Notes: generated by a model not told the origin, from the letters alone. A stretch of DNA of 64,000 bases from Lusitaniella coriacea LEGE 07157 (GCF_015207425.1 NZ_JADEWZ010000008.1:1-64000), one strand, 5' to 3'; positions 43,577 to 52,765 are shown, numbered from the stretch's first letter. Numbers and translations are program-made.

Positions 43577-45970
43577 TTATCCTCCGAACCCAAAGTCTGC
43601 CCATTCTGTCTCAATTCTTTCTAGGTCTTTCTTTGCGCCGAGTTGGTTCAAGAGGTGGCGTGCGGTTTCGTAGTGAGTTTGGGCGAGGGTGAGGTTGTTG
43701 CGTTGGCGGTAGAGTTGCGCTAAGTCGTAATTCGTTTCGGCAATTCCCCAAGTCATACCGAGTTCTTGCATTCGTTCGAGGGCTTGGGTGAGGAGTTCTT
43801 CCGCTTTGTTGAGATTACCGCGTCCGAGTTCATTTTCCCCCAAACAGCCCCAAGAGGTCGCCATCCCCGCGCGATCGCCCAATTCTTCCCGCAATTGCAG
43901 GGATTGTTGATAAAGGCGCTCGGCATCATCCCAATTCCCCCGATTGCGCTCGATATCTCCTAACACTCCCCAAGAAGAAGCCATCCCCGCGCGATCGCCC
44001 AATTCTTCCCGCAATTGCAGGGATTGTTGATAAAGGCGCTCGGCATCATCCCAATTCCCCCGATTGCGCTCGATATCTCCTAACACTCCCCAAGAGGTCG
44101 CCATCCCCGCGCGATCGCCCAATTCTTCCCGCAATTTTAGGGATTGTCGAAAAAGGCGCTCGGCTTCATCCCAATTTCCTCGATTCCTCTCGATATCTCC
44201 TAAACTCGCCCAAGAGGTCGCCATTCCCGCGCGATCGCCCAATTCTTCCCGCAATTTTAGGGATTGTCGAAAAAGGCGCTCGGCTTCATCCCAATTTCCT
44301 CGATTCCTCTCGATATCTCCTAAACTCGCCCAAGAAGAAGCCATACCCGCGCGATCGCCCAATTCTTCCCGCAATTGCAGGGATTGTCGATAAAGGCGCT
44401 CGGCATCATCCCAATTTCCTCGACTCCTCTCGATATTTCCTAACACTCCCCAAGAAGAAGCCATACCCGCGCGATCGCCCAATTCTTCCTCCACTTGTAA
44501 GCATTGTCGAAAAAGGCGCTCGGCTTCATCCCAATTCCCCCGATTCCTCTCGATATTTCCTAACACTCCCCAAGAAGAAGCCATACCCGCGCGATCGCCC
44601 AATTCTTCCCGCAATTTTAGGGATTGTCGATAAAGGCGCTCCGCTTCATCCCAATTTCCTCGATTCCTCTCGATATCTCCTAAACTCGCCCAAGAAGAAG
44701 CCATACCCGCGCGATCGCCCAATTCTTCCCGCAATTTTAGGGATTGTCGATAAAGGCGCTCCGCTTCATCCCAATTCCCCCGTTTCCTCTCGATATCTCC
44801 TAAACTCGCCCAAGAAGAAGCCATCCCCGCGCGATCGCCCAATTCTTCCCGCAATTTTAGGGATTGTCGAAAAAGGCGCTCCGCTTCATCCCAATTTCCC
44901 CGATTCCTCTCGATATTTCCTAAAGATCCCCAAGAAGTTGCCATCCCCGCGCGATCGCCCAATTCTTCCCGCAATTTTAGGGATTGTCGATAAAGGCGCT
45001 CGGCTTCATCCCAATTTCCCCGAACATTCTCGATATCTCCTAACACTCCCCAAGAAGAAGCCATCCCCGCGCGATCTTCCACTTCCTTGTATAGTTGCAA
45101 TGCCCGTTGTAAATTTGCCTCCGCTCGATTCCAGTCACCGATTTGTTTCCGAATGTAACCCATCCATGACAGGGAAAAGGCTGAGGAGGATTTGCGATTA
45201 GCTTGTTCGTATTGCTGTGCTGCTTCCTGGAGAGACGAAATCGCTAGTTTTACGTCGGTTTCCGGCGTGTTGGATAAACCCCGTTGCACCCTCTCAAAAT
45301 ACGTCTGTCCCAAGGTGTGATACAAACTTCCCAATAATGGAGAATTCGGTTCCAACTGTTTCAATTCATCAATTTGCTGCTGCAATTCTGCAACATCGGC
45401 TAAGGGTTCCGACGCAACGGCTTGGGGAAGTTCGGGGATAACGATATCGTGGGATCGAGTGCGGGGATCGATGGGTTTGAAAAATTCAAACACGCCACCG
45501 CGCCAACTCCAAAAATCCGGTGCTTGGTTTGCCAGTTTTGCGGCGATGGATTCTGTCACCCACACGACGACGGGAAATTGAAAAGCTCGCAGCGCTTCCC
45601 GCGTCCACTGTACGGAAAACAGAAAGCGTTCCAGGGGAGATTTTTTTTCTGTCAGTCGCAAATCGAGAAGATCGCTGGTTCCCAAAATGGTGACAACGGT
45701 TAATTTTCCCAACTCCGACTCTTGTTCGACGAGGGTTTCTAAACTTTCCCGCAGACTGGGTTGAATGCGATCCATTTTGACGCGATAACAACGAACCCCT
45801 TTTTCTGTTAATTCCTTCTCATAAATTTGAACGATTTCATCTCGATAAAGGGGGTTATCGCAGATCGCAATCAGAAGCGAAAGTTTGCCAAAACTCGCCT
45901 GAATTGACAGGATCAACTTGCGCAGGTTGCGTTGATTTTCTCTTTGAGTGTCAATTGCTGAATCTGTCAT
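43577..45970 (-). CDS. TPR protein with degenerate P-loop-like N-terminal domain
   Basis: 797 aa. The N-terminal ~185 residues (LSLLIAICDNPLYRDEIV, VVTILGTSDLL, then APDFWSWRGGVFEF) resemble a STAND/AAA-type NTPase N-half that lacks the GxxxxGKS loop. A helical linker leads to tandem 40-residue TPRs of the NWDEAERLYRQSLKLREELG type: ten nearly identical copies plus diverged ones at each end. It begins 19 bp after the AAA ATPase gene and has AAGGGG before ATG 45970, so the two form an operon. The ATPase may supply the missing P-loop function; that is inference. Confidence 0.85.
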   Translation of the reverse strand: MTDSAIDTQRENQRNLRKLILSIQASFGKLSLLIAICDNPLYRDEIVQIYEKELTEKGVRCYRVKMDRIQPSLRESLETLVEQESELGKLTVVTILGTSDLLDLRLTEKKSPLERFLFSVQWTREALRAFQFPVVVWVTESIAAKLANQAPDFWSWRGGVFEFFKPIDPRTRSHDIVIPELPQAVASEPLADVAELQQQIDELKQLEPNSPLLGSLYHTLGQTYFERVQRGLSNTPETDVKLAISSLQEAAQQYEQANRKSSSAFSLSWMGYIRKQIGDWNRAEANLQRALQLYKEVEDRAGMASSWGVLGDIENVRGNWDEAERLYRQSLKLREELGDRAGMATSWGSLGNIERNRGNWDEAERLFRQSLKLREELGDRAGMASSWASLGDIERKRGNWDEAERLYRQSLKLREELGDRAGMASSWASLGDIERNRGNWDEAERLYRQSLKLREELGDRAGMASSWGVLGNIERNRGNWDEAERLFRQCLQVEEELGDRAGMASSWGVLGNIERSRGNWDDAERLYRQSLQLREELGDRAGMASSWASLGDIERNRGNWDEAERLFRQSLKLREELGDRAGMATSWASLGDIERNRGNWDEAERLFRQSLKLREELGDRAGMATSWGVLGDIERNRGNWDDAERLYQQSLQLREELGDRAGMASSWGVLGDIERNRGNWDDAERLYQQSLQLREELGDRAGMATSWGCLGENELGRGNLNKAEELLTQALERMQELGMTWGIAETNYDLAQLYRQRNNLTLAQTHYETARHLLNQLGAKKDLERIETEWADFGFGG
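43838..45070 (-). repeat. ten near-identical 120-bp repeats inside the TPR gene
   Basis: Each 120-bp unit contains one CGCGCGATCGCCC and GCTTCATCCCAATTTCC-type segment. Differences between units are mainly in a few codons (GVLGDIER / ASLGDIER; Y/F), indicating recent unit duplication or gene conversion. Confidence 0.95.
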
Positions 45971-45989
45971 GGCGAATGCCCCTTAAATT

Positions 45990-47282
45990 TCAAGATTCAA
46001 TGAGTTCTTCTCGCCGCAAAAGTTCGATAACGATGGGATGAACGTCGTACCACAGGGCATCATTTTCGTACTCCAAAACCATTAGTCCATGCAGCAATTT
46101 GATAAATCCTTCTCCTTCCGCAGGCTTGAGGGTTTTGTAAACTTCCGCTAACATTTCGTACAACTGTCTCGAACCAACTTGCCGCGCAAAATCATTCCGC
46201 AAATTGCGGAGCGCCGTTGATAAAATTTCGTCGTTAATTTTAATATCGTCGCAATCGGAATCGATTTCTAATTGCACCATGCATTCCGTACAGCACTCTC
46301 GCCCGATGCGCACTAATTCTCGAATCACTCCGCCACTCATTAAGATCGTTTTCTTGGCAATTTCTGGAGATAAAAGTCCCGGCGGAAATCGTTTTTCAAG
46401 GACTCTCTCGAACAATTTAATATTCTTTTCAATGGGTTGGGCGTTAGGGCTGCGACAATCTTGATTGGAGTAAAATTTAGTGACGGGGAAAAGGTGCGGG
46501 CGAACAATACCTTCAGAGTTCAATGCGCCCATGACTCGCGGTTCTTGAATCGCGGCAATGGGAATGGTAAAAACAATTTTGAATCCCGGCGAAAATAACG
46601 CTTTGAGGTTGTTGCGATAAATTGGTTCGATAATGTTTAAATCGAGTTTATCTAAGTCATCAATAATAACGAGAACGGGTCTTTTGGTTGCATTTTGAAT
46701 TGTCGCAGCGAGAAGGTCGAGATTGCGAACTAGTTCGGAGAGTTTTTTCTCATAAGTTCGTTCTAATTCTTTACGGAACTTTTGCTCTCGCTGTAACTTC
46801 AGGCTAATAAATTTAAAAATATCGACCCCGCCCAATCCCGTTTCGGCTGTTGTTTCTTGTTCAACTGCTTCTGTTTCTGTTGTATTCATCCAGTCCAACA
46901 GCGATCGTTTGATACTATCTGCAATGGGAATTCTTAACTTAGACGCTCGACTCAAAAGCATCAAGCCAATGGCATACAAAATGTTGACATGACTGACATC
47001 AGACATCTCAATTAAGTCAGAAATGGAGAAAAAGATCGAAAAGTACTTGTCTGCCATTTCCACGCTCAAGCGCTTGAGAAGCGTCGATTTGCCGCAACCT
47101 CGGTGTCCCGCAAAAATCACTTTTCCATCGGATGTGGAGGCTTCTATCTCTCGCTTGAGTCGCACGAGAACCGGACGACCGTATTCAACCCGAAACTTTT
47201 CGATATTTTCGGGTTCGATGAGGGGAAACAAATCTAAGTCCTGATAGGCTTGCTGCAACTGTTTCAGTCGTTCTTCGTTCAT
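45990..47282 (-). CDS. AAA-type P-loop ATPase
   Basis: 430 aa. Walker A GHRGCGKST at 59-67, a long charged helical insert (about 135-195), Walker B VLVIIDDLD at 203-211, a sensor-1-like segment (KIVFTIPIAAIQ), then a winged-helix-like C-terminus (VLEYENDALWYDVHPIVIELL). It resembles the MSP/STAND-like ATPases that act with separate sensor or effector proteins. The TPR gene downstream is its likely partner. ATG 47282. Confidence 0.88.
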   Translation of the reverse strand: MNEERLKQLQQAYQDLDLFPLIEPENIEKFRVEYGRPVLVRLKREIEASTSDGKVIFAGHRGCGKSTLLKRLSVEMADKYFSIFFSISDLIEMSDVSHVNILYAIGLMLLSRASKLRIPIADSIKRSLLDWMNTTETEAVEQETTAETGLGGVDIFKFISLKLQREQKFRKELERTYEKKLSELVRNLDLLAATIQNATKRPVLVIIDDLDKLDLNIIEPIYRNNLKALFSPGFKIVFTIPIAAIQEPRVMGALNSEGIVRPHLFPVTKFYSNQDCRSPNAQPIEKNIKLFERVLEKRFPPGLLSPEIAKKTILMSGGVIRELVRIGRECCTECMVQLEIDSDCDDIKINDEILSTALRNLRNDFARQVGSRQLYEMLAEVYKTLKPAEGEGFIKLLHGLMVLEYENDALWYDVHPIVIELLRREELIES

Positions 47283-47388
47283 CGTTTTGGGTCGAGGTTA
47301 CTCCCTAAATGATACTGGAGCAAGCCACTATTTTTTATCGCTGGAGGGTGCATAGGAATAAAGTCAGCAGCAGGAATAAGCTGCTATT

Positions 47389-47421
47389 GGGTTTCGCTGG
47401 CGTTCAACGCCAACCTACGAT
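47389..47421 (+). repeat. short interspersed repeat (TTGGGTTTCGCT type)
   Basis: TTGGGTTTCGCTGGCGTTCAACGCCAACCTAC-like hairpin; a copy lies at 11227-11262. Confidence 0.6.
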
Positions 47422-47484
47422 CGCGCTAATCTTAGATTGAGACTGCATGAGGAATGCACTGATGAGACTTCCGAATAAAAAAAT

Positions 47485-47631
47485 GTGACCGATGCCGAAA
47501 ATCGTTTAGTTTCGGTGTTAATCGATTACGACGATTGGCAAAAAATAGAGAAATGGTTAATCGCTCATCAAAGTCAAGAAGAAACCGCAGAAAGTCAATT
47601 ACCGCAACTTGAAGTGAATTGGATGATTTAA
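47485..47631 (+). pseudogene. remnant of a small antitoxin-like gene
   Basis: From GTG 47485 the frame reads TDAENRLVSVLIDYDDWQKI, then EKWLIAHQSQEE and ends at TAA 47631. This looks like the C-terminal half of a Phd/YefM-type antitoxin. The expected N-terminal DNA-binding part is missing: the adjacent ATG 47483 runs into TGA. In the same frame a further fragment (GTG 47632 to TAG 47715) follows. No toxin gene is nearby. Too short for certainty. Confidence 0.45.
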
Positions 47632-47782
47632 GTGCAAGATATACCAGAAGCCCATCAACATCCGAGCATTAGTCAGCAGCTACATCAGCAAGTGCTAAAT
47701 TTAGCGCAAGAGTAGCGATCGCGCCAATATTTTATCCCTAAAGCAAAGTTTATCGGATTTTGATGCGTTTGCCCTATGGTTA

Positions 47783-48337
47783 TCACTGCAATTCGTTTAA
47801 GCGCGCTAACACTTCCCCGCTGTGAATCGCAGGTTTGACCCCCAAGAATATTGCTTGGAGAATTCCTTGGGAGTCGATGATATAGGTGTGACGGAGAGAC
47901 TGGTAGCCTAGCCACGAACCGTAGGCTTTACTGGTCGAACCATCCGTATCGGCTAAGAGGGGAAAGTGCAATCCTTCCGAGTCGCAGAATTCAGCGTGGG
48001 AATCAATATCGTCAGCGCTAATGCCTAAAATTTGCGTATTTCTGGCGCTGTATTGGGGTAAGTCTTGTTGGAAGCGGCGCGCTTCTAGGGTGCAACCTGT
48101 GGTGAAGTCTTGGGGGTAGAAGTAGAGGACAACCCACTGTCCTCGATAGTCGGATAGGGAAATTTCCCCATCACCTGTGTTGGTGGGTAAGGTAAATTCT
48201 GGCGCGGGTTGATGGAGAGGGGGTTGGGGACCGCCCAGCGCGATCGCGTCGGGAACATCACTCAATCCAAGCGTCAGGACGAACAAGAGCAAACTAGCAA
48301 GCAACTTTACTAAAAATGAGCGACAAAACATAGTCAT
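47783..48337 (-). CDS. exported PrxQ-type peroxiredoxin
   Basis: 184 aa. N-terminal signal sequence (KLLASLLLFVLTLGLS, cleavage near AIA-LGG) followed by an AhpC/TSA fold: APEFTLPTNTGDG, LYFYPQDFTTGCTLEA with the peroxidatic Cys. The second Cys five residues later, found in two-Cys PrxQ proteins, is replaced (GCTLEARRF); another Cys (HAEFCDSEG) may serve instead. Lumenal or periplasmic peroxide removal. A 41-bp piece of its signal-peptide region is duplicated at 42782. Confidence 0.9.
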   Translation of the reverse strand: MTMFCRSFLVKLLASLLLFVLTLGLSDVPDAIALGGPQPPLHQPAPEFTLPTNTGDGEISLSDYRGQWVVLYFYPQDFTTGCTLEARRFQQDLPQYSARNTQILGISADDIDSHAEFCDSEGLHFPLLADTDGSTSKAYGSWLGYQSLRHTYIIDSQGILQAIFLGVKPAIHSGEVLARLNELQ

Positions 48338-49269
48338 TGGCTTAGAAAATATAACTTCATAATTATTGTTTGCATCGCGAATCTATTGAGTTCGTGAAAG
48401 TATAGCGCACAGGCGAAGCGCGCAACATCTTACAGAAGAATTTGATAAATTATTTAGTTTCTCCAGGGCGATTTTGAGCTTGAAACAATCTGAGCCGAAA
48501 CAGAATTCACTTTCCGGGAGTTAGAAAAATACGTGAAAATACTCTAAAAAATGTAAAATCCTGATAAACCAAGTATAAACACGCAAAAAACTCACCTCTT
48601 CTTGGATTAAAATTTTTATTAGTATTTATGGGTAAAAAACCAAACAGTTATAATAGTAAAGAATCTTAGCAATCCTGAAACTTGAAGTTGATTTGATGTC
48701 ATAATATAGCTTGTTTAAACAGTTGAACGAACTAACTCAGTGAGTAGACAAATAAACTTAAATTTTGCCATTATTAAATAGATTCAGTATCAAGAGATTG
48801 CGGGTTAATTTCTTTTTTTGTAAACAACCACCTCTAAACACAATTCTGTAAACTTTACAATCTTCATATTGACTTAAACCTAAGCAGAGCAAGTCTTTGG
48901 AGTAGTAAAAGCCTCAAGATATCGATCGTTTTGGTAGTTGGATTATGAAAAACTCATGAAATCTATTATTTCATTGACCGATTTTAAATAAAGGAGGCTA
49001 TACTTTAATCTTCTTGGGCATTGTGTAAAACTCGTGAAATCTGTCAGCTTGCCGATCTATCACTTAGCCCGGAAATATATATTTGAGTTTCGAGCAAATT
49101 GTGAAAAACTCGTGAAATTCATTGTTGTGTCCACCTGCGAATCCCAAATCCAAAACAAGACATTCTTGTTAGCGCTTTAAGGGTATGAAAAAGCATAATC
49201 GAGGTTTGACTAAATCCTGAAAGCGTTTCAGGAACATCATTTTGGTGTTGTTCTACCGTTAATGAAGAA
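48338..49269. other. 930-bp AT-rich gene-poor region
   Basis: No convincing gene on either strand; only very short frames. The right third carries three spaced direct repeats (see 48945-49120). It separates the peroxiredoxin gene from the glycosyltransferase pair and is likely a long regulatory leader or decayed sequence. Confidence 0.6.
48945..49120 (+). repeat. three iteron-like direct repeats, 78-79 bp apart
   Basis: TGAAAAACTCATGAAATCT (48945), TGTAAAACTCGTGAAATCT (49024) and TGAAAAACTCGTGAAATTC (49102), on the same strand. Spacing of 79 and 78 bp is close to a whole number of helical turns (7.5), placing alternate repeats on roughly opposite faces. They lie 150-325 bp upstream of the glycosyltransferase start. 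Confidence 0.7.
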
Positions 49270-50544
49270 ATGAAGAGAGTTGAAATTTTAAATGTCGCGA
49301 TCGACAATGTATCCAAACTGGAGTTAGCAAAAAAGCTCGAACGCCACGGGGGAGTGGTGGTAACGCCGAATGTCGATCACTTGATGAAGTTGCAAACGGA
49401 CGAGGAGTTGTATCGGGTTTACCAAGATTCCACTTACCGAGTATGCGATAGTAAAATCTTGCAATATGCGGCAAAGTTTTTAGGACAACCCGTGCAGGAA
49501 AAAGTATCGGGTTCCGATTTTTTCCCCTTCTTCTGTAATTACCACAAAGATAATCAGGAAGTTCGGATATTTTTGCTCGGTGGAGCGGAGGGTGTTGCTT
49601 TGCGCGCGCAGCAAAAAATTAATCGTCGAGTCGGTCGAGATATTGTTGTTGGGGCGCATTCCCCATCTTTCGGTTTTGAAAAGAATCCCCAGGAGTGTCA
49701 AGAAATCATCGATTTAATTCATCGTTCTGGCGCGACGGTTTTGGGAATTGGGGTTGGAGCGCCGAAGCAAGAAAAGTGGATTCATCACTATCAACACCAG
49801 CTCAAAAATATCCGCATTTTCCTCGCGGTAGGTGCAACGATTGACTTTGAAGCTGGATGTAAGTCAAGAGCGCCAAGATGGATAAGTGAGTTGGGAATTG
49901 AATGGTTGCATCGCCTGCTCTCGGAACCGGGGCGCTTGTGGAGGAGATATTTGATTGAAGATTTACCATTCTTCTGGTTATTACTGAAGCAGAAATTGCG
50001 GCTGTACGAGCAACCGTCTTGGAATGCCGATGCTATTGTCCCCACAGATCGAAACCTTTGGACGTTGCGTATCGGTCAAGTTTTGCAGGAGGCGAATTTA
50101 GTCTCTCGCGAGCAGTTAGAAGAAGCGTTATGTCTTCAAAATACTTGCCCGCAGAAGCGCCTTGGAGAGATCATGACAGAGCGGGGATGGGTTGAACGGG
50201 AGACGATTGACTTTTTTGCCGATGAGTTACCTAATTTAGTAGACGATCGACTCCAACGACCGCTCGGACACTATCTTAAATCGGCTCGATTATTGGATGA
50301 GTCTCAAATTCAGCTTTTGTTGAAGGAGCAGAAAACGGAACATCTGCGTTTTGGGGAATTAGCGGTGCGGAAAGGATGGGTTAGAGAGGAAACGCTTAAT
50401 TGGTTTTTGCAAATCCTGGGCGTGCAGCAGAAAGAGCGTTCTAGTGCATCTTTAAATCCTGTGGTGGAGATTGAGAGCAAACAAGCGGTTGAGATGGACA
50501 CTCCTTCTGAGACTCGTCTCTCTGAATTGATTGGGTTACCTTAG
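49270..50544 (+). CDS. WecB/TagA/CpsF glycosyltransferase fused to four MshEN-like motifs
   Basis: 424 aa. The N-terminal GT26 domain (about 1-240) has TPNVDHL, then GVGAPKQEKWI and VGATIDFEAGCKSRAPRW. It transfers a sugar to a lipid-linked acceptor in teichoic-acid or exopolysaccharide-type synthesis. The C-terminal ~120 residues hold four 24-residue motifs of the form (R/P)(L/I/F)G-x3-L...(Q/W...) at 267-290, 297-320, 331-354 and 360-383. This is the pattern of MshEN/type II secretion E N-terminal domains, some of which bind c-di-GMP. The fusion suggests second-messenger control of this enzyme. Confidence 0.88.
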   Translation: MKRVEILNVAIDNVSKLELAKKLERHGGVVVTPNVDHLMKLQTDEELYRVYQDSTYRVCDSKILQYAAKFLGQPVQEKVSGSDFFPFFCNYHKDNQEVRIFLLGGAEGVALRAQQKINRRVGRDIVVGAHSPSFGFEKNPQECQEIIDLIHRSGATVLGIGVGAPKQEKWIHHYQHQLKNIRIFLAVGATIDFEAGCKSRAPRWISELGIEWLHRLLSEPGRLWRRYLIEDLPFFWLLLKQKLRLYEQPSWNADAIVPTDRNLWTLRIGQVLQEANLVSREQLEEALCLQNTCPQKRLGEIMTERGWVERETIDFFADELPNLVDDRLQRPLGHYLKSARLLDESQIQLLLKEQKTEHLRFGELAVRKGWVREETLNWFLQILGVQQKERSSASLNPVVEIESKQAVEMDTPSETRLSELIGLP

Positions 50545-50611
50545 TGGAAACGATTGTTTTGTAGGCTAGTATTGACGAATCGTTTGTATTTGCTTGTTTA
50601 TATATAGCTTT

Positions 50612-51799
50612 GTGAGCGTATCGATCGAATTTATTTTTTTAATCATTGCCATAGGACTTTGCGTGCCTACGGGAGTTTTGGCGATTGAATGTATCGGTGC
50701 TTTGTGGGGAGAGCGCTCAATCCCTGAAATACCGACAGAAGTAAGATCGAGGGTGGCGGCGATCGTTCCCGCTCATAATGAAGAGGGGACAATTGAGGCA
50801 ACGATTCAATCTTTGAGCGCTCAATTGGGAAATTGCGGTCGCGCGATTGTCATTGCAGATAATTGTACGGACGATACGGCGGCGGTGGCGCGTCGCTTGG
50901 GCGTGACGGTTTTGGAGCGGAAAGATGATGAAAATAAGGGGAAAGGCTACGCTTTAGATTATGGGGTGCAATTCCTTGCTCAAGACCCCCCAGATGTGGT
51001 GGTGGTGATGGATGCGGATTGTCTTTGCGGTGAGGGCGCGATCGCGCGCATCTCCAGTTTAGCGGCACATCGGGGAAGACCCGTTCAAGCACTCTATTTG
51101 ATGGAGCAACCCCCACAACCCCAAGGGAAGGATTCGGTGTCTGCTCTTGCCTTTTTGGTGAAGAATTGGGTACGTCCAAGAGGTCTGGCTCGTTTGGGTT
51201 TGCCTTGTTTGTTAACGGGGACGGGAATGGCATTTCCTTGGTCGGTTTTGCGTTCGGTTTCTTTGGCGAGTGGGAATATTGTCGAAGATATGCAAATGGG
51301 TTTGGATTTGGCGATCGCGGGATATCCCCCCCTCTTTTGCGAAACAGCAATCGTGACGGGGATTCTCCCCAGACAAAGCCAAGTCGCAAAGGGTCAAAGA
51401 ATGCGCTGGGAACACGGACATTTACGCACCCTATTGACTCAGGTTCCGCGATTGTTTAAAGAAGCCATTAAACAACGTCGTTTCGAGCTTTTCGCGATCG
51501 CGCTGGATCTGTGCATTCCCCCCCTCTCCCTTCTGGTACTGGTTTGGGGAATTGCTTTTTTGGGCGCGGTTGTGTTTGCCTACTTCGGGATCGCTCGAAG
51601 TGCTGCCTCGATCTTAACCCTCGAAGGGGTTTTGATGGTTCTAGCTATTTTAGGGGCGTGGGCAAAGTTTGGTCGCGAGGTAATTTCCGGGCGTTCTTTA
51701 CTCGCCATTCCTCTCTATATCCTCTGGAAAATTCCCCTCTATTTCGCCTTTTGGCTCAAGCCGCAAACTCAGTGGGTTAAAACCAAACGGGAGATTTGA
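50612..51799 (+). CDS. glycosyltransferase family 2 membrane protein
   Basis: 395 aa from GTG 50612; TTG 50594 is an in-frame alternative and no ATG is available. N-terminal hydrophobic helix, then a GT2 domain (AAIVPAHNEEGTIEATIQSL, ADNCTDDTAAVARRLG, DXD-like VVMDADCLC) and QSQVAKGQRMRWEHGH, followed by C-terminal membrane helices. Likely a processive or single-step sugar transferase at the membrane. It follows the WecB-type gene by 67 bp, so both probably act in one surface polysaccharide pathway. Confidence 0.88.
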   Translation: MSVSIEFIFLIIAIGLCVPTGVLAIECIGALWGERSIPEIPTEVRSRVAAIVPAHNEEGTIEATIQSLSAQLGNCGRAIVIADNCTDDTAAVARRLGVTVLERKDDENKGKGYALDYGVQFLAQDPPDVVVVMDADCLCGEGAIARISSLAAHRGRPVQALYLMEQPPQPQGKDSVSALAFLVKNWVRPRGLARLGLPCLLTGTGMAFPWSVLRSVSLASGNIVEDMQMGLDLAIAGYPPLFCETAIVTGILPRQSQVAKGQRMRWEHGHLRTLLTQVPRLFKEAIKQRRFELFAIALDLCIPPLSLLVLVWGIAFLGAVVFAYFGIARSAASILTLEGVLMVLAILGAWAKFGREVISGRSLLAIPLYILWKIPLYFAFWLKPQTQWVKTKREI

Positions 51800-51814
51800 G
51801 TATTGCGTAACAGC

Positions 51815-52714
51815 TTACCCATCTTCAGCCTCTAAACGTCGCTCGATTTGAGAAATTGCTAACGCGATCGCCTTTTTAACGCTCTCTTCCGATTCCTCGG
51901 TCATTGCGTTCTGTAGTGGTTCAATCGTCGCGCGATCGCCCATTTTCATCAAAGCAAGGGCTGCTGATTTCCGGGTTTCTCCGTTCTCGTGATGCAAAGA
52001 CTCAAGTAGCTTGGGTATTGCAGGCTGATAATTGAGTTTTCCCAATGCTGCCGCCGCCTCGCTGCGAACATTGACCGCAGGATCTTCTAGGGAATTAACC
52101 AAAATCTTAAATGCTCTCTCCTCCGGATCCCCCTCAGCAATATTGGAAATCGCCCCGACAACTGCCGCGCGAACGGTTGCAAAATCGGAAGATATTTCTT
52201 GGTAAATTGCCTCCTTCGCCTCTGCGCCAATAAATGCTAGCGCCCACGCTGCATGACCTTTCATGCTTTCTGGGTGCTGCGATGAGGCTAAAATCTCAAT
52301 GAGTACGGGTACGGAAGCTTCTCCTATCCGGGCAAGCGCCCCCACAGACGAACCTTTAACGACTGTATCCTCGTCCTTCAAGAGTGCGTCGATTAACGAG
52401 GGAATCGAACTGGGATCTGCAATCAGCGTTAAGGTTTTCGCACAAGCGCGTCGTACCACGGGATTTGAGTGATGGGTCAAACCCTCAACTAACTCCGGAA
52501 CTGCCGGTTTGCCAATTTCGCCCAGTGTTTCGGCTATTCTCAATCTCACCATTCCTCGCGAATCGGCAAAACTTTCAACCAATTGTTTTAAAGTCGCGCG
52601 ATCGGTTGAATCGAATGTATTCGATGCTTGTTGTTCGTTGACCCGTCGAACGAGTTTGTCTACCTTTGCTTGAGAGACGTTGAGATCGCCTTCCGTATTT
52701 AGACCGTGATTCAT
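51815..52714 (-). CDS. HEAT-repeat protein of the PBS lyase type (CpeF/MpeV-like candidate)
   Basis: 299 aa, six or so HEAT-like repeats (GKPAVPELVEGLTHHSNPVVRR, PSSIPSLIDALLKDEDT-type; EDPAVNVRSEAAAALGKLNY). Such proteins include E/F-type bilin lyases (CpcE/F, CpeY/Z, CpeF) that attach or isomerise bilins on phycobiliproteins. Size and its place at the end of the cpe run fit CpeF/MpeV, but HEAT proteins are hard to separate by eye. ATG 52714. Confidence 0.8.
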   Translation of the reverse strand: MNHGLNTEGDLNVSQAKVDKLVRRVNEQQASNTFDSTDRATLKQLVESFADSRGMVRLRIAETLGEIGKPAVPELVEGLTHHSNPVVRRACAKTLTLIADPSSIPSLIDALLKDEDTVVKGSSVGALARIGEASVPVLIEILASSQHPESMKGHAAWALAFIGAEAKEAIYQEISSDFATVRAAVVGAISNIAEGDPEERAFKILVNSLEDPAVNVRSEAAAALGKLNYQPAIPKLLESLHHENGETRKSAALALMKMGDRATIEPLQNAMTEESEESVKKAIALAISQIERRLEAEDG

Positions 52715-52765
52715 CCCTTAATTCCCATCCAACTCATCGGGGGTTTTTGACCGAATAAACAATTC

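Noticed and set aside
43838-45070. Regular 120-bp repeats as a CRISPR array
   Set aside because: No unique spacers; the units are coding TPRs in one open frame.
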